64,000 bases of DNA from Pontibacter liquoris (GCF_022758235.1 NZ_JALEBG010000001.1:2046001-2110000); one strand, 5' to 3'. Positions 45,251-55,005 are shown, counted from the first letter of the stretch. A program made the numbers and translations. The notes: generated by a model from the letters alone, not told the origin.

Positions 45251-46549
45251 ATGGCAGAGATTCTTCCCCTGCGCCCCTGGCGCTACAGCGATGGCCTTAG
45301 CCAGCGTATAGACCAGCTTACCTCCCCGCTTTTTGATGTCGTTTCGGATAAGCAACGAGAAGCCTTGTACCGCAACCCTTTCAACAGCATCCACCTTTCG
45401 GTGCCCCGCGGGCCGCAACCGGCAGAAGAAGCAGCCCAACGGCTCCAGAACTGGAAAGACGAAGGCGTACTGGTGCAGGACCCTTTGCCCGGCATTTATG
45501 TTTACTATCAGTATTTCCGGCTACCGGGCAATGAAAAAGAATACTGCCGCAAAGGATTTATCTGCCACATCAAGGCGTATGACTGGAAGGAAAATGTTTT
45601 GCTGCGCCACGAGAATACCATCCCAAGCGCGGTAAACGACCGTATCGACCTGCTGGACAAGACCGAGATGAACTCCAGCGCCACGCACGGCCTTTATTCC
45701 GACCCCTCGTTTATGCTGGAAACCTACATGGATGAAAGTATAAAATCGCCGCTTTACGAAACGGAAGATTACCAGGGCGTGCGCGATGTGCTGGCCGTTA
45801 TTCACGACCACGCCATCATCAAACTTTTTGTGGATACGCTCCGTGATAAGCAGATCCTGCTGGCTGACGGCCATCACCGCTACGAAGGCTCCTTGGAATA
45901 CCGCAAGAAAATGACGGCCCTAAACCCCGATCATACCGGTTTTGAGCCTTATAATTACCACCTCATGTACCTGACCAACTCCGAGCACGATGACCTGCGC
46001 ATTTTGCCAACCCACCGCCTGCTGGCACACATGGACATGACGGATGAGGCCTTTTTAGAGCGTCTGGAAACATATTTTGTGGTCACGCCGAAAGAAGACC
46101 CCTATGAGTTGAATGAAGTCATTGCCGGAAAACAGTGGGCATTTGGCTTATACCTGCGGGGCAACGCCTATAAATTGCGGCTCCGGCCCGAAATGCACCC
46201 GCTCATCGACTGGAATTTTCCACCGGAGGTAAAAGAACTGGACCTGACGGTGATGCATTATTTTATTTTTGAAAAGATACTGGGCATTTACCGCCAGCAC
46301 CAACGCGATTTTAAAAAGCTCAGCTACGAACGGAATTTTACGGCCTGCATCAGCAAAGTGGATGCCGGCGAAGCTCGGCTGGCCCTCATCACCAACGATG
46401 TATCCATGGAGCAGGTGAAGAAAGTATGCCACAGCGGGGCCATTATGCCGCAAAAATCAACCTTCTTTTACCCGAAAGTAATTTGCGGGTTCTTATTTAG
46501 CTCAATCCGAAAAGATGAATTTGTCACAGCCGCTGCTGCTTGCCTCTAA
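45251..46549 (+). CDS. DUF1015 family protein
   Basis: 432 residues of a conserved family of unknown function; the N-terminus AEILPLRPWRYSDGLSQRID and the segments LLADGHHRYEGSLEYRKKM and FKKLSYERNF are typical. The DGHHRYE motif suggests an active site or metal-binding site. Its 3' end overlaps the maf gene by 35 bases in another frame, so the two are translationally linked. The ATG lies 15 bases after a reverse AAGTATAA copy (45229-45236). Confidence 0.9.
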   Translation: MAEILPLRPWRYSDGLSQRIDQLTSPLFDVVSDKQREALYRNPFNSIHLSVPRGPQPAEEAAQRLQNWKDEGVLVQDPLPGIYVYYQYFRLPGNEKEYCRKGFICHIKAYDWKENVLLRHENTIPSAVNDRIDLLDKTEMNSSATHGLYSDPSFMLETYMDESIKSPLYETEDYQGVRDVLAVIHDHAIIKLFVDTLRDKQILLADGHHRYEGSLEYRKKMTALNPDHTGFEPYNYHLMYLTNSEHDDLRILPTHRLLAHMDMTDEAFLERLETYFVVTPKEDPYELNEVIAGKQWAFGLYLRGNAYKLRLRPEMHPLIDWNFPPEVKELDLTVMHYFIFEKILGIYRQHQRDFKKLSYERNFTACISKVDAGEARLALITNDVSMEQVKKVCHSGAIMPQKSTFFYPKVICGFLFSSIRKDEFVTAAAACL

Positions 46550-47096
46550 CTCGCCCCGCCGTAAAGAGCTGCTTGCCGGCTTGGGCCTTGCCTTCGAAGT
46601 GCGTGTAAAAGAAGTGTCCGAAGATTTTCCCGAGCATCTGAAAGGCGCCGAAGTAGCCGAATACCTGGCATCACACAAAGCCGCTGCTTATGCCGCCGAG
46701 ATCACCAACCAGGTGCTGCTGACCGCCGATACTATCGTTTGCCTCGGAGATCGTATTCTGAATAAGCCACAGAATTATGAAGAGGCCTTCGTGATGCTGC
46801 GCTCCCTTTCTGGTACCAGCCACGAGGTGATCACGGGCGTATGCCTGCTGACGCAGCACCAGAAAGTTATTTTTAGCGATTCCACGCGCGTATACTTCAA
46901 GGCACTCTCGGACGAAGAGATCCATTACTACATCACCCACTACAAACCCTTCGATAAAGCTGGTGCCTATGGCATCCAGGAATGGATCGGTAAGATCGGT
47001 ATTACGCGCCTGGAAGGCTCCTACTTTAACGTAGTGGGCCTGCCTGTTCAGAAACTTTATGAACAACTGGTAGCGCTCGGCTTGCTGCAGCTCTGA
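46515..47096 (+). CDS. maf: Maf-like nucleotide pyrophosphatase
   Basis: 193 residues of the Maf/YhdE/YceF family, which hydrolyse non-canonical or modified nucleoside triphosphates. Key segments are LLASNSPRRKELL, LLTADTIVC, GTSHEVITGV and KAGAYGIQEWIG; the aspartate in TAD is catalytic. The gene starts inside the end of the DUF1015 gene. Whether it prefers dTTP/UTP (YhdE-type) or m7GTP (YceF-type) is not certain; the GAYGIQ motif favours the YhdE type. Confidence 0.93.
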   Translation: MNLSQPLLLASNSPRRKELLAGLGLAFEVRVKEVSEDFPEHLKGAEVAEYLASHKAAAYAAEITNQVLLTADTIVCLGDRILNKPQNYEEAFVMLRSLSGTSHEVITGVCLLTQHQKVIFSDSTRVYFKALSDEEIHYYITHYKPFDKAGAYGIQEWIGKIGITRLEGSYFNVVGLPVQKLYEQLVALGLLQL

Positions 47097-47187
47097 TATG
47101 GGCTCCGCTGTACTGTTCGGCTAGCTTCCATATTCTATTCTTAAAAGGTTGTGGTTACTATTCCTTAACTTATAAAGCTGAATTAGC

Positions 47188-47195
47188 TACCTTTG
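47188..47195 (+). promoter_or_regulatory. Candidate -7 box (TACCTTTG) of the rlmI-like gene
   Basis: Exact TAnnTTTG match 67 bases upstream of the start at 47263. Confidence 0.4.
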
Positions 47196-47262
47196 CTGTT
47201 TTGTTGCACACCGGAAATTTGAACCCGGTGCGTGAGTAGCAAGCAGCATAGCAAACAAGACA

Positions 47263-48447
47263 ATGGCAATTATCAAATTATACTTAGCGCCGGGCAAGGA
47301 ACATTCGCTGAAGCGCCGGCACCCTTGGGTTTTTTCCGGGGCGATCAGGAGTGCGGATGGCGAAGCGGCCGAAGGCGATATTGTGGAAGTATACTCCAGC
47401 AAGCGCGAATTCCTGGCCATGGGCCATTATGCAACCGGCTCCATAGCAGTGCGCATTTTCTCGTTCGAGCAGGTAGAGCCGGATTATACTTTCTGGAAAA
47501 GCAAAGTGCAGCAGGCTTACGACTACCGCCAGCGCCTGGGACTTGTAAATGACCCACAGACCAATGTATACCGCCTTATTTATGCCGAAGGCGACGGCGT
47601 TCCCGGGCTGATCGTGGATGTTTATAACGATACGGCTGTGGTGCAGACCCATACGCTGGGTATGTATGGCGTGCGGGCGTATGTAGCCCAGGCCCTACAG
47701 GAGATTTATGGCGACCGCCTCAAGGCCGTGTATGATAAAAGTGCGGAGTCGCTGCCGCCCAAATCGCTTCCCGCTGCGGAGAACGGCTATTTAGCTGGTT
47801 CTTCTACGGGTGGAGTAGTAGTAACAGAATATGGGAACCGCTTTTTTATTGACTGGGAAGGAGGCCAGAAAACAGGCTTTTTTATCGACCAGCGCGAGAA
47901 CCGGGACCTGCTGGCCCGCTACGTCAAAGACAAGTCGGTGCTGAACACCTTCTGCTATACCGGCGGCTTTTCGGTGTATGCTCTCAATGCCGGCGCCAAA
48001 GAAGTTCACTCGGTAGATGTTTCCAAAAAAGCGATCGAGCTGACCATCCGGAATGCCGAAATGAGCCAGGCACACGAGCGGCATGCCGCCTTTGCCATGG
48101 ATACGTTCGAGTTTTTGAAAGGGAAGGAAGACCTATATGATGTGATCGTGCTGGACCCGCCCGCATTTGCCAAAAGTCAGAAGGTGCGCCACAATGCCCT
48201 GATGGGTTATAAGCGCCTGAACGCTGAGGCGATGAAAAAAATAAAGCCGGGTGGTATTCTGTTTACCTTTTCCTGCTCGCAGGTGGTGGACAAATACCTG
48301 TTCAACAGCACGGTGATGGCCGCTGCCATAGAAGCAGGTCGCAATATTAAGATCATGCACAACCTCTCCCAGCCGGCAGATCACCCCATCTCTATCTTCC
48401 ACCCCGAAGGCGAATACCTGAAAGGGCTGGTGCTGTTTGTGGAATAG
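47263..48447 (+). CDS. rlmI: RlmI-like 23S rRNA cytosine-C5 methyltransferase
   Basis: 394 residues: an N-terminal PUA domain (LKRRHPWVFSGAI), a middle domain and a SAM-dependent Rossmann methyltransferase (VLNTFCYTGGFSVYALNAGA binds SAM; VIVLDPPAFAKS and FTFSCSQVV carry the DPP and catalytic cysteine motifs). The E. coli homologue modifies C1962 of 23S rRNA. Two reverse AAGTATAA copies lie near its start. It ends at a long hairpin shared with the convergent gene. Confidence 0.92.
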   Translation: MAIIKLYLAPGKEHSLKRRHPWVFSGAIRSADGEAAEGDIVEVYSSKREFLAMGHYATGSIAVRIFSFEQVEPDYTFWKSKVQQAYDYRQRLGLVNDPQTNVYRLIYAEGDGVPGLIVDVYNDTAVVQTHTLGMYGVRAYVAQALQEIYGDRLKAVYDKSAESLPPKSLPAAENGYLAGSSTGGVVVTEYGNRFFIDWEGGQKTGFFIDQRENRDLLARYVKDKSVLNTFCYTGGFSVYALNAGAKEVHSVDVSKKAIELTIRNAEMSQAHERHAAFAMDTFEFLKGKEDLYDVIVLDPPAFAKSQKVRHNALMGYKRLNAEAMKKIKPGGILFTFSCSQVVDKYLFNSTVMAAAIEAGRNIKIMHNLSQPADHPISIFHPEGEYLKGLVLFVE

Positions 48448-48474
48448 ATAGAGTTAGAAATTTAAAGAGTTAAA

Positions 48475-48533
48475 AGTTCATGAAACGAGAACGGCCTGCT
48501 GAATTTTAGCAGGCCGTTCTCGTTTCATGAACT
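48475..48533. terminator. Very long perfect hairpin between convergent genes
   Basis: A 26-bp arm (48475-48500) is followed by a 7-base loop (GAATTTT) and its exact inverted copy (48508-48533). The right arm includes the stop codon of the Nop2/Sun gene. There is no T-tract. It probably ends both convergent transcripts, but its length and perfection are unusual. Confidence 0.75.
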
Positions 48534-49952
48534 TGTGAAATGATTGGCGATAGAGAAAAGCTCTGCTGGGGTTAGTTGCTGCGGTAGTTCCATGCGGATG
48601 CGCCACTCCTTTGGGTAATAATTGTTGATGCGGTTGCCGATTAGCTTGGCCCAGCCCAGCGGCAGATTCTGGTACTGCATTAACAGCCAGGCATTGCCGC
48701 TTGTTGGCAGCTGGATATCTTCTTTGCGGAGGTAATGCAGTGCCTGTGCCAGGTCGAGGTCCGCTACCTGGAACGCCGCTTTGTTCAAGTGCTGCGACAA
48801 AGCCAGCGGCTGCAGGGGCTTCAGCTTTTTCCCGTTCACTTCGGCTACCTGCGTGCCGGCATAAATTACATATAAGCTCTGGTATACTTCATCGGCTGCC
48901 TCAAACAGGTTTGCCGGAATAGCCGAGATCACCTCGCTATGCTGCAGCCATTCATACTTATCCGGCTCAATTAACCAGTCCTGCACCAGCGCTCTTTCCT
49001 TTTTGCCGGACGGCGTCAGTTTATACTTTTTCTTTTTGCCGCTTCCATATTCATTGGCTGCTGTGCCCGTCTTTCGGACTACGGCCATAAAAAAGCCCTC
49101 GCCCTGAACCTGGTGCGGGTAAAACCGGTAGCCTTCTACCCCATTTACTTGCGAGGCCACCACGCCCCATGCCGGGGGCACCTGCAGGTTTATACTTTCG
49201 GCCTGCTCCTGTTCGGCAAGCCAGGCCATATTGGCTTCATTCTCGGCTTCATTCCAGGTGCAAGTACTGTAGATCAGGACGCCGCCGGGCTTCAGTGCTC
49301 CCCATACATCCAGCAGTATGCGTTGCTGGCGCTGGGCACAAAGCTTCACGTTCTCCTCCGACCATTCCTGAATTGCCTGAGCATCTTTCCGGAACATGCC
49401 CTCACCACTGCACGGGGCATCCACTACCAGCACATCAAAAAAGTTATCCAGCTTCCGGAAGTCTCGCGGATCGTTATTCGTTACCAACACATTGCCGCTT
49501 CCCCACTTTGCTATATTCTCGGCAAGTATAGCCGCTCTGCTCCGGATCACTTCATTTGAAACCAGCAAACTGTCTGGCGATAGTAAACTGGCCAGGTGCG
49601 TTGATTTGCCACCTGGCGCGCCGCACAGGTCCAGTACCTGCAGGGGCTGGCTCAGGTCGGTGGCTTGCCGAAGCGCCTGCTCCAAAAACATCGAACTCGC
49701 CTCCTGCACATAATAAGCGCCGGCATGCAGCAGCGGGTCCAGGGTAAAACGGGGCCGTTCCGGCAAATAATAGCCTTGCACCGCCCAGGGCACAGGTGGT
49801 AACGAGAACGCAGTAGACGGCAGTTTAGCCGCATTCAGCCGGATGCTGACCGGCGGCGCTTGCTCCAGGGCCTGTTCAAATCGGGCATACTCCCCGCCCA
49901 GCAGGCCCTGCATGCGCTCCTTAAAAGAAATTGGTAGTTCTATCACAGCCAT
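48525..49952 (-). CDS. rsmF: RsmF-like rRNA cytosine-C5 methyltransferase (NOL1/NOP2/Sun)
   Basis: 475 residues. SAM-binding LDLCGAPGGKSTHLA near 110-125, catalytic cysteines in VVDAPCSGEGMFRKD and YSTCTWNEAENE, and a C-terminal PUA-like extension (about 300-475) as in RsmF. Family members make m5C in rRNA or tRNA; RsmF-like is the closest fit for length. Two reverse AAGTATAA copies lie inside. The stop codon is inside the hairpin at 48475-48533. Start ATG at 49952 has no clear ribosome site. Confidence 0.9.
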   Translation of the reverse strand: MAVIELPISFKERMQGLLGGEYARFEQALEQAPPVSIRLNAAKLPSTAFSLPPVPWAVQGYYLPERPRFTLDPLLHAGAYYVQEASSMFLEQALRQATDLSQPLQVLDLCGAPGGKSTHLASLLSPDSLLVSNEVIRSRAAILAENIAKWGSGNVLVTNNDPRDFRKLDNFFDVLVVDAPCSGEGMFRKDAQAIQEWSEENVKLCAQRQQRILLDVWGALKPGGVLIYSTCTWNEAENEANMAWLAEQEQAESINLQVPPAWGVVASQVNGVEGYRFYPHQVQGEGFFMAVVRKTGTAANEYGSGKKKKYKLTPSGKKERALVQDWLIEPDKYEWLQHSEVISAIPANLFEAADEVYQSLYVIYAGTQVAEVNGKKLKPLQPLALSQHLNKAAFQVADLDLAQALHYLRKEDIQLPTSGNAWLLMQYQNLPLGWAKLIGNRINNYYPKEWRIRMELPQQLTPAELFSIANHFTSS

Positions 49953-49995
49953 AAAGGTACGTCAAAAACCTGCTAATTGTGTTAAAAGACCTTGC

Positions 49996-50394
49996 TCACC
50001 TGCTTGCTATACTTCGCAGGCGCAGATATTCTGCTACAATAGGCTTATCGGCCGGGCACCAGTCAAACTGCAGGAGCGCTTCTGCAGCTACCCATTTGTA
50101 TGCCTGGTGCTCGAGCAAGTGAAGGGTGCCTCCTTTGTAGCGGCAGATATACGGGATCAACTCGATCTCGAAGGCTTTGTAGGTATAACGCACGGGTGTC
50201 AGCCGCTGAAGCGGTTCCACCTCCAGGGCCAGTTCTTCTTTTATTTCCCGGGCCAGGGCAGCCGCTTCCGATTCCCCGGCTTCCACTTTCCCGCCCGGAA
50301 ACTCCCACAGCAGCGGCTGCGACATCGTGGCACTGCGTTGGGTGATCAGCACGTGTTGATCCTGCTCCAGAATTGCACAGGTTACTTTCATCAT
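49996..50394 (-). CDS. mutT: MutT-like Nudix hydrolase
   Basis: 132 residues with a complete Nudix box from residue 35, GKVEAGESEAAALAREI plus KEEL, in a MutT-like context (LITQRSATMSQPLLWEFPGG; C-terminal HQAYKWVAAEAL). MutT-type enzymes remove 8-oxo-dGTP from the nucleotide pool. It lies 43 bases upstream of the Nop2/Sun gene on the same strand. Confidence 0.92.
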   Translation of the reverse strand: MMKVTCAILEQDQHVLITQRSATMSQPLLWEFPGGKVEAGESEAAALAREIKEELALEVEPLQRLTPVRYTYKAFEIELIPYICRYKGGTLHLLEHQAYKWVAAEALLQFDWCPADKPIVAEYLRLRSIASR

Positions 50395-50533
50395 GAGAAG
50401 CTTACACTAATTCAACCTTCGTTTACGTATACTTTATAATTGCGAAAGGATGCTGTTTGAGCGCAATTAGAGCCTTCAGACATCCTGAATCTACGAAAGT
50501 TAGTAGACTATACTATATAACAGGTACAGCGCT

Positions 50534-51052
50534 ATGAGAATGAGTTCTAACTATAAATTTATGTTACAGCTTGGCGGACTGGCAACCCTACTGAATATGT
50601 TGCTGCATTTGGCAGTAGCCTGGGTGCTGTGGCACGACAAAGAAAACGTGCCCCTCTGGGGAAAGGCCAGCATGGTTTCCTTCATGTTTATCGGGGGTGG
50701 ACTAGCCGGATTTATTGTCGGGTATGTAGTGACCAAAGCTACCCGGTATGCGCTGCTGAAGCGCTGGGTTTTTCCGCTGCACTGGCACCTGAAAAGCCAG
50801 ACGCTGATAGACCGTTTGCCGCGGCGCATCTTTTACCGCTCTTTTATGCTTGCTTTAAGTGGCGTGCTGTTCGCTTTTATTACGCTGCTGTGTTTTAAAG
50901 CCCTGAACCTCACAACCCTAGCTGCACCGGAATTTCTAATTTTTATTTCCCTGCTTGCCTTCCTGCTTGCCAGTACCGTTACGGTCATGGCTTTTTACCG
51001 CGCCCTGGGCGATGGCACATATTTGCGGTCTAAAATGCAGCTCATAAAATAA
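50534..51052 (+). CDS. Four-helix membrane protein of unknown function
   Basis: 172 residues with four hydrophobic segments (about 13-30, 46-68, 100-122, 130-152) and basic loops (RLPRRIFYRS). I do not recognise the family. It is monocistronic and followed at once by a bidirectional terminator. The ATG at 50534 or the second Met (MSSNYK) could be the start. Confidence 0.6.
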   Translation: MRMSSNYKFMLQLGGLATLLNMLLHLAVAWVLWHDKENVPLWGKASMVSFMFIGGGLAGFIVGYVVTKATRYALLKRWVFPLHWHLKSQTLIDRLPRRIFYRSFMLALSGVLFAFITLLCFKALNLTTLAAPEFLIFISLLAFLLASTVTVMAFYRALGDGTYLRSKMQLIK

Positions 51053-51084
51053 AATCCATACCTGGTGTGCAGGTATGGATTTTA
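51050..51084. terminator. Bidirectional terminator
   Basis: Perfect stem AAAATCCATACCT at 51051-51063 with its complement at 51071-51083. It includes the stop codon of the plus-strand membrane gene and ends 23 bases before the stop of gpsA on the minus strand. Confidence 0.8.
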
Positions 51085-51106
51085 TTCAGAATGACCTATC
51101 AAGGGA

Positions 51107-52096
51107 TTATCTGAGCTTTTCTTTCAGGATCTCGAACTCTACCGCCGGCGAGATGCGCTCGTACAGGATCAGGTAAACGGCATTCGTAATGGGCATCTCT
51201 ACTTTGAGCTTTTTATTCAGTTCATAGATACTCTGCACGGCATAATACCCTTCCGCTACCATGTTCATTTCGATCTGGGCCGATTTAACAGTATAACCAT
51301 GCCCGATCATGTTGCCGAACGTGCGGTTGCGGCTGAACTGCGAATAAGCTGTTACCAGCAAATCGCCCAGGTAGGCCGACCCGCTCAGCTCGCGGTGCAG
51401 CGGCATGATGGCATCCAGAAAACGCTCTATCTCGAACATAGCATTAGACACCAGCACGGCCTGAAAGTTATCGCCAAAGTTAAGACCACGGGCAATGCCG
51501 CAGGCCAGGGCAATGATGTTCTTCATCACGGCACAGTATTCAATGCCATCCAGGTCGTCGAGCGGGTTTGCCTTTACGTACCGATTGCGCAGTAACTGGC
51601 AGAAATGCTCTGCTTTATCCAGATCGTGGGAGCCGATGGTGAGGTAAGACTGTTTCTCCTGGGCCACTTCTTCGGCATGGCACGGGCCGGCAATAACCAA
51701 CTGGTGCGAATCGGGCACACGGAACCGCTGCGCGATATAATCGGTGATAAGCACGTTTTGATCCGGGATCATACCCTTGATAGCCGAAATAACCACCTTT
51801 CCATCGAAAGCATTGGTCGGCAGCGCCTCAAGCGCCTGCTGCACAAAAGCGGCGGGCACGGCAAGTATAACCCAGTCGGCCGCCGCCACCACTTCGGCAA
51901 TAGCCGTGTGCGGCTTTACGTAAGCCAGATCAAAAGACACCTGGCTCAGGTACCGGGGATTGTGACGGTATTCATTCAGGTGTTGCACATCCTCTTTATT
52001 GCGCATCCACCAATGTATTTCTGATTTATTTTCAGAGAGAATTTTTACGAGCGCTGTCGCCCAGCTACCTCCTCCTACTACAGCTACTTTTTCCAA
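51107..52096 (-). CDS. gpsA: Glycerol-3-phosphate dehydrogenase [NAD(P)+]
   Basis: Cytoplasmic enzyme that makes sn-glycerol 3-phosphate for phospholipids. 329 residues; Rossmann motif VVGGGSWATALVKIL at the N-terminus, the catalytic lysine segment EYCAVMKNIIALACGIARG and SAYLGDLLVTAYSQFSRNR. It ends a minus-strand operon sdaAB-tolC-hlyD-gpsA (13-base gap to hlyD). Confidence 0.95.
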   Translation of the reverse strand: MEKVAVVGGGSWATALVKILSENKSEIHWWMRNKEDVQHLNEYRHNPRYLSQVSFDLAYVKPHTAIAEVVAAADWVILAVPAAFVQQALEALPTNAFDGKVVISAIKGMIPDQNVLITDYIAQRFRVPDSHQLVIAGPCHAEEVAQEKQSYLTIGSHDLDKAEHFCQLLRNRYVKANPLDDLDGIEYCAVMKNIIALACGIARGLNFGDNFQAVLVSNAMFEIERFLDAIMPLHRELSGSAYLGDLLVTAYSQFSRNRTFGNMIGHGYTVKSAQIEMNMVAEGYYAVQSIYELNKKLKVEMPITNAVYLILYERISPAVEFEILKEKLR

Positions 52097-52109
52097 ATCG
52101 GGTATTACC

Positions 52110-53516
52110 TTATTTATCTTGCGTGTCGTCGGCTGCTATTGCCGATTTATCCAGTGATTTTGCATCTTTTACGGTTACCAGCGCACCATCGGCCAAAGTT
52201 TTAGATACCGCACGGAATGGTCCGGAAACTACTTTCTGGCCGGCTTTGATGCCGCTCAGTATTTCAATGTTCTCAAAATCGCTGATGCCTGTCTTTACTT
52301 TAACTGCCTTTACTTTGTTACTGCCGCTGTCATACACAAATACGACTTCTTCGGCAGGCGCCTGCGATGGCTGGTTTTCACTTTCGGATGTATTTCCTTC
52401 TTTCTCGTCCGCATCGGCTTCTTTGGCAGGAGCTTTGGCGTCGCCGCCAGGGTTATCGGCCGAGCGGGTGGTTACGGAAGAAAGGGGCACCGATAACACG
52501 TTATTCTTTTTCTCCGTGATGATGTCCACTGAAGCCGTCATACCCGGTCTGAAGGGGCGGCTTTTCGTCTCGGCCAGGTGGCTGTAGGATTCGTTCAGCA
52601 GGCGGATGCGCACTTCAAACTCAGTTACCGCTTCCAGGGTAGTGGCATCTTTGGCCGTATTAGCAATAGCCGTTACCACGCCTTTAAACTTTTCATCCTT
52701 GCTGGCATATGAGTCTACCTCTACAATAACAGAGTCGCCCAGCGCAACGCGGATAATGTCATTTTCATTCACGTTTACGCGCACCTCCATGTTGTTGAGG
52801 TTAGCAATACGCATAATTTCAGTACCTGCCATCTGCGAGGTACCCACTACGCGCTCGCCCTGCTCCACATTCAGCTTGGAGACAATGCCGCTTACCGGCG
52901 CATAGATCGTGGTTTTGTTCAGGTTCTCGCGGGCATCTTTTAAGGAGGCCTGGGCGTTCTGCACATTAAATCCCGACGCACGAATGCTTTGGCGCAGCGA
53001 CTCCACTTCCTGCTTCCCTGACTCGTAGGTTGCTTTGGCCTGCTGGAAATCGGCCTGCGAAATAACTTTCTTGTCGAAAAGCAGCTTGTTGCGATTATAG
53101 TTCTGCTCGGCCTGGGCGAAATTAGCCTGTGCCTGCGCCAGGCGAGCTCTTGCCTGCGCCAGGTTAGCCCGGGCGGTATTCACACTGGCTTCCTGTGCAT
53201 CTACAAACGATTGGTAGTTATCCGGACGGATGCGCAGCAGCAGTTGTCCCTTCACTACCGAATCGCCTTCCTCCACGTTCAGCTGGATGATCTCACCCGA
53301 AACATCGGGGCTGATCTTCACCTCGGTCTCAGGCTGCACTTTGCCGGAAGCACTTACTTTTTCAATGATTTCTGCATTCTTTGCCGTTGCCAGCACCACT
53401 TCCACGCCTTTTTCCTTCCCGATCCAGCCTGCTTTTTTAGCGATGATCAGGCCGGCAGCTACAAGCACCAATACAACAATCAGGATGGGAATGAGCTTTG
53501 ATTTTTTCTTTGCCAT
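52110..53516 (-). CDS. HlyD/RND-type periplasmic adaptor (membrane fusion protein)
   Basis: 468 residues. One N-terminal membrane anchor (IPILIVVLVLVAAGLIIAKK), a barrel-lipoyl region (VSASGKVQPETEVKISPDVS, IIQLNVEEGDSVVKGQLLL), a long coiled-coil hairpin at about 95-190 (QARARLAQAQANFAQAEQNY) and a beta-barrel/membrane-proximal region. A Lys/Glu/Pro-rich insert (about 360-395, EADADEKEGNTSESENQPSQ) interrupts the C-terminal part. It connects an inner-membrane pump to a TolC channel, which lies 4 bases upstream. No RND, MacB-like or ABC gene is adjacent. Confidence 0.92.
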   Translation of the reverse strand: MAKKKSKLIPILIVVLVLVAAGLIIAKKAGWIGKEKGVEVVLATAKNAEIIEKVSASGKVQPETEVKISPDVSGEIIQLNVEEGDSVVKGQLLLRIRPDNYQSFVDAQEASVNTARANLAQARARLAQAQANFAQAEQNYNRNKLLFDKKVISQADFQQAKATYESGKQEVESLRQSIRASGFNVQNAQASLKDARENLNKTTIYAPVSGIVSKLNVEQGERVVGTSQMAGTEIMRIANLNNMEVRVNVNENDIIRVALGDSVIVEVDSYASKDEKFKGVVTAIANTAKDATTLEAVTEFEVRIRLLNESYSHLAETKSRPFRPGMTASVDIITEKKNNVLSVPLSSVTTRSADNPGGDAKAPAKEADADEKEGNTSESENQPSQAPAEEVVFVYDSGSNKVKAVKVKTGISDFENIEILSGIKAGQKVVSGPFRAVSKTLADGALVTVKDAKSLDKSAIAADDTQDK

Positions 53517-53520
53517 AGTT

Positions 53521-54996
53521 TTATAAAGAGATGTCTTTGCCCTGGTAAAAATCCAGTACTTTTAGTTTAAAGGTGTATTCATACTTGGCCTGAAGCAAGC
53601 TGGACTGCGCACTCCGGAAGGTATTGGCAATGATATTAAAATCAACCGTATTGATAACGCCATTGTTGAGGCGCAGCTCCGCATTGCGATAGTTCTTCTC
53701 GGCAGCCGTTATCTGCTGTTTTGCGGCCACATACTTGCGTTGCGCCGACACAGCATCCACGTACGCCTGTTCAATGGTCTGGCGCAGGTTGTTTCGCGCA
53801 ATATCGGCGTTTAACTTGGCATTTTGCTGCAGGATCTTGGCCCGCTGTACGCCGGTGCGTACCTGCAGCCCATTAAATACCGGAATGGTAAGACCCACCC
53901 CTATCTGCTTGTAGATGTTGTCTTTATACTGATCGATAAAGGCATAGTCGCTGTAAAGGGGATTTACCGCTACATCAGGCACATAGACAATAACAGGTTG
54001 CTTACCCGCCTCATCATAGAAGCCAAGTGATTGTGGTTTCAAGCCGTTATCGATCGTTTCCCGGCCCTGCAGTAGCTTGTTCGCGCTGGAATAACGGGTG
54101 CTGATCCCTGCATCAAGGCTTAACTGCGGGAAATAAGCTCCTTTGGCAATTTCGATGCCTTTATCGGCGCTCTGCACGCGCAGGTCCACCGCTTTGATAG
54201 CTGGTAAAGTCTGCAATGCTACTTCGTATACATCGTTTCCGTTCACCAGCACCGGCTGCTGGTCAGGCTCAGGTATGTCGGGCACTACAATCTTAAAATC
54301 GTCGGAGGCAGGCAGGTTGAGCAGCTGCATCAAGGAAAGACGGGCAATGTCGCGCTGGTTCTGCGCATTGATCAGGGCCAGCTCATCCGACGCCTGCTGT
54401 GATTCCAGTTCCAGCACGGCGTTTTCGGCCACACTACCTGCTTCGAACAGGATGCGGTTGCGCTTCACCTGCTGGGTGGTCAGGTCGCGCTGCAGCGTGG
54501 AAGTTTTAATTAATTCTTCGGCAAACAGGATGTTCAGATACGAGGTAACGATCTGCAGGGTGATGTCGTTCTGTGCGGAAAGCACATCCTGCTCATTGGC
54601 CTCCACGATAAGCCCGTTTTGCTTGATCTGGTTTGTTTGCTGAAAGCCCATGAAGAGCGGCACCGAGGCGCTTGCCCCAAAGTTACTCGACTGGGAACGG
54701 TCGGTGACAAGGTTAAATGAAACCGGATCCTGGTAAGAGCCGGAATTGATGTTGTAGCTGCCCCGGGCATTCACGGAAGGAAGCCGTTCGAACTTAGAGC
54801 GCTGCAGGTCGGTACGGCTCAGTTGCGTATTAATCTTGCTCTGCTGCACCTGCAGGTTGTTTTCCCGGGCATAGTTTACGGCTTCTTCCAGCGTCCAGGC
54901 ACCGTCTTTGTTCGGGTCCTGCTGCGCCTGGGCCAGCGTACTGCCTCCTCCGAAAAGGGCGAGTGCCAGCAGAAAGTATTTGGGTAATTTTTTCAT
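53521..54996 (-). CDS. TolC-family outer membrane efflux channel
   Basis: 491 residues with a signal peptide (LALALFGGGSTLAQAQ) and two outer-membrane-efflux-protein repeats (TLEEAVNYARENNLQVQQSK at the N-terminus; late GLTIPVFNGLQVRTGVQRAK). A trimeric TolC-like tunnel across outer membrane and periplasm is expected. It is coupled with the HlyD-type gene (4-base gap) and follows sdaAB by 9 bases. Confidence 0.93.
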   Translation of the reverse strand: MKKLPKYFLLALALFGGGSTLAQAQQDPNKDGAWTLEEAVNYARENNLQVQQSKINTQLSRTDLQRSKFERLPSVNARGSYNINSGSYQDPVSFNLVTDRSQSSNFGASASVPLFMGFQQTNQIKQNGLIVEANEQDVLSAQNDITLQIVTSYLNILFAEELIKTSTLQRDLTTQQVKRNRILFEAGSVAENAVLELESQQASDELALINAQNQRDIARLSLMQLLNLPASDDFKIVVPDIPEPDQQPVLVNGNDVYEVALQTLPAIKAVDLRVQSADKGIEIAKGAYFPQLSLDAGISTRYSSANKLLQGRETIDNGLKPQSLGFYDEAGKQPVIVYVPDVAVNPLYSDYAFIDQYKDNIYKQIGVGLTIPVFNGLQVRTGVQRAKILQQNAKLNADIARNNLRQTIEQAYVDAVSAQRKYVAAKQQITAAEKNYRNAELRLNNGVINTVDFNIIANTFRSAQSSLLQAKYEYTFKLKVLDFYQGKDISL

Positions 54997-55005
54997 AGTA
55001 TAGCG

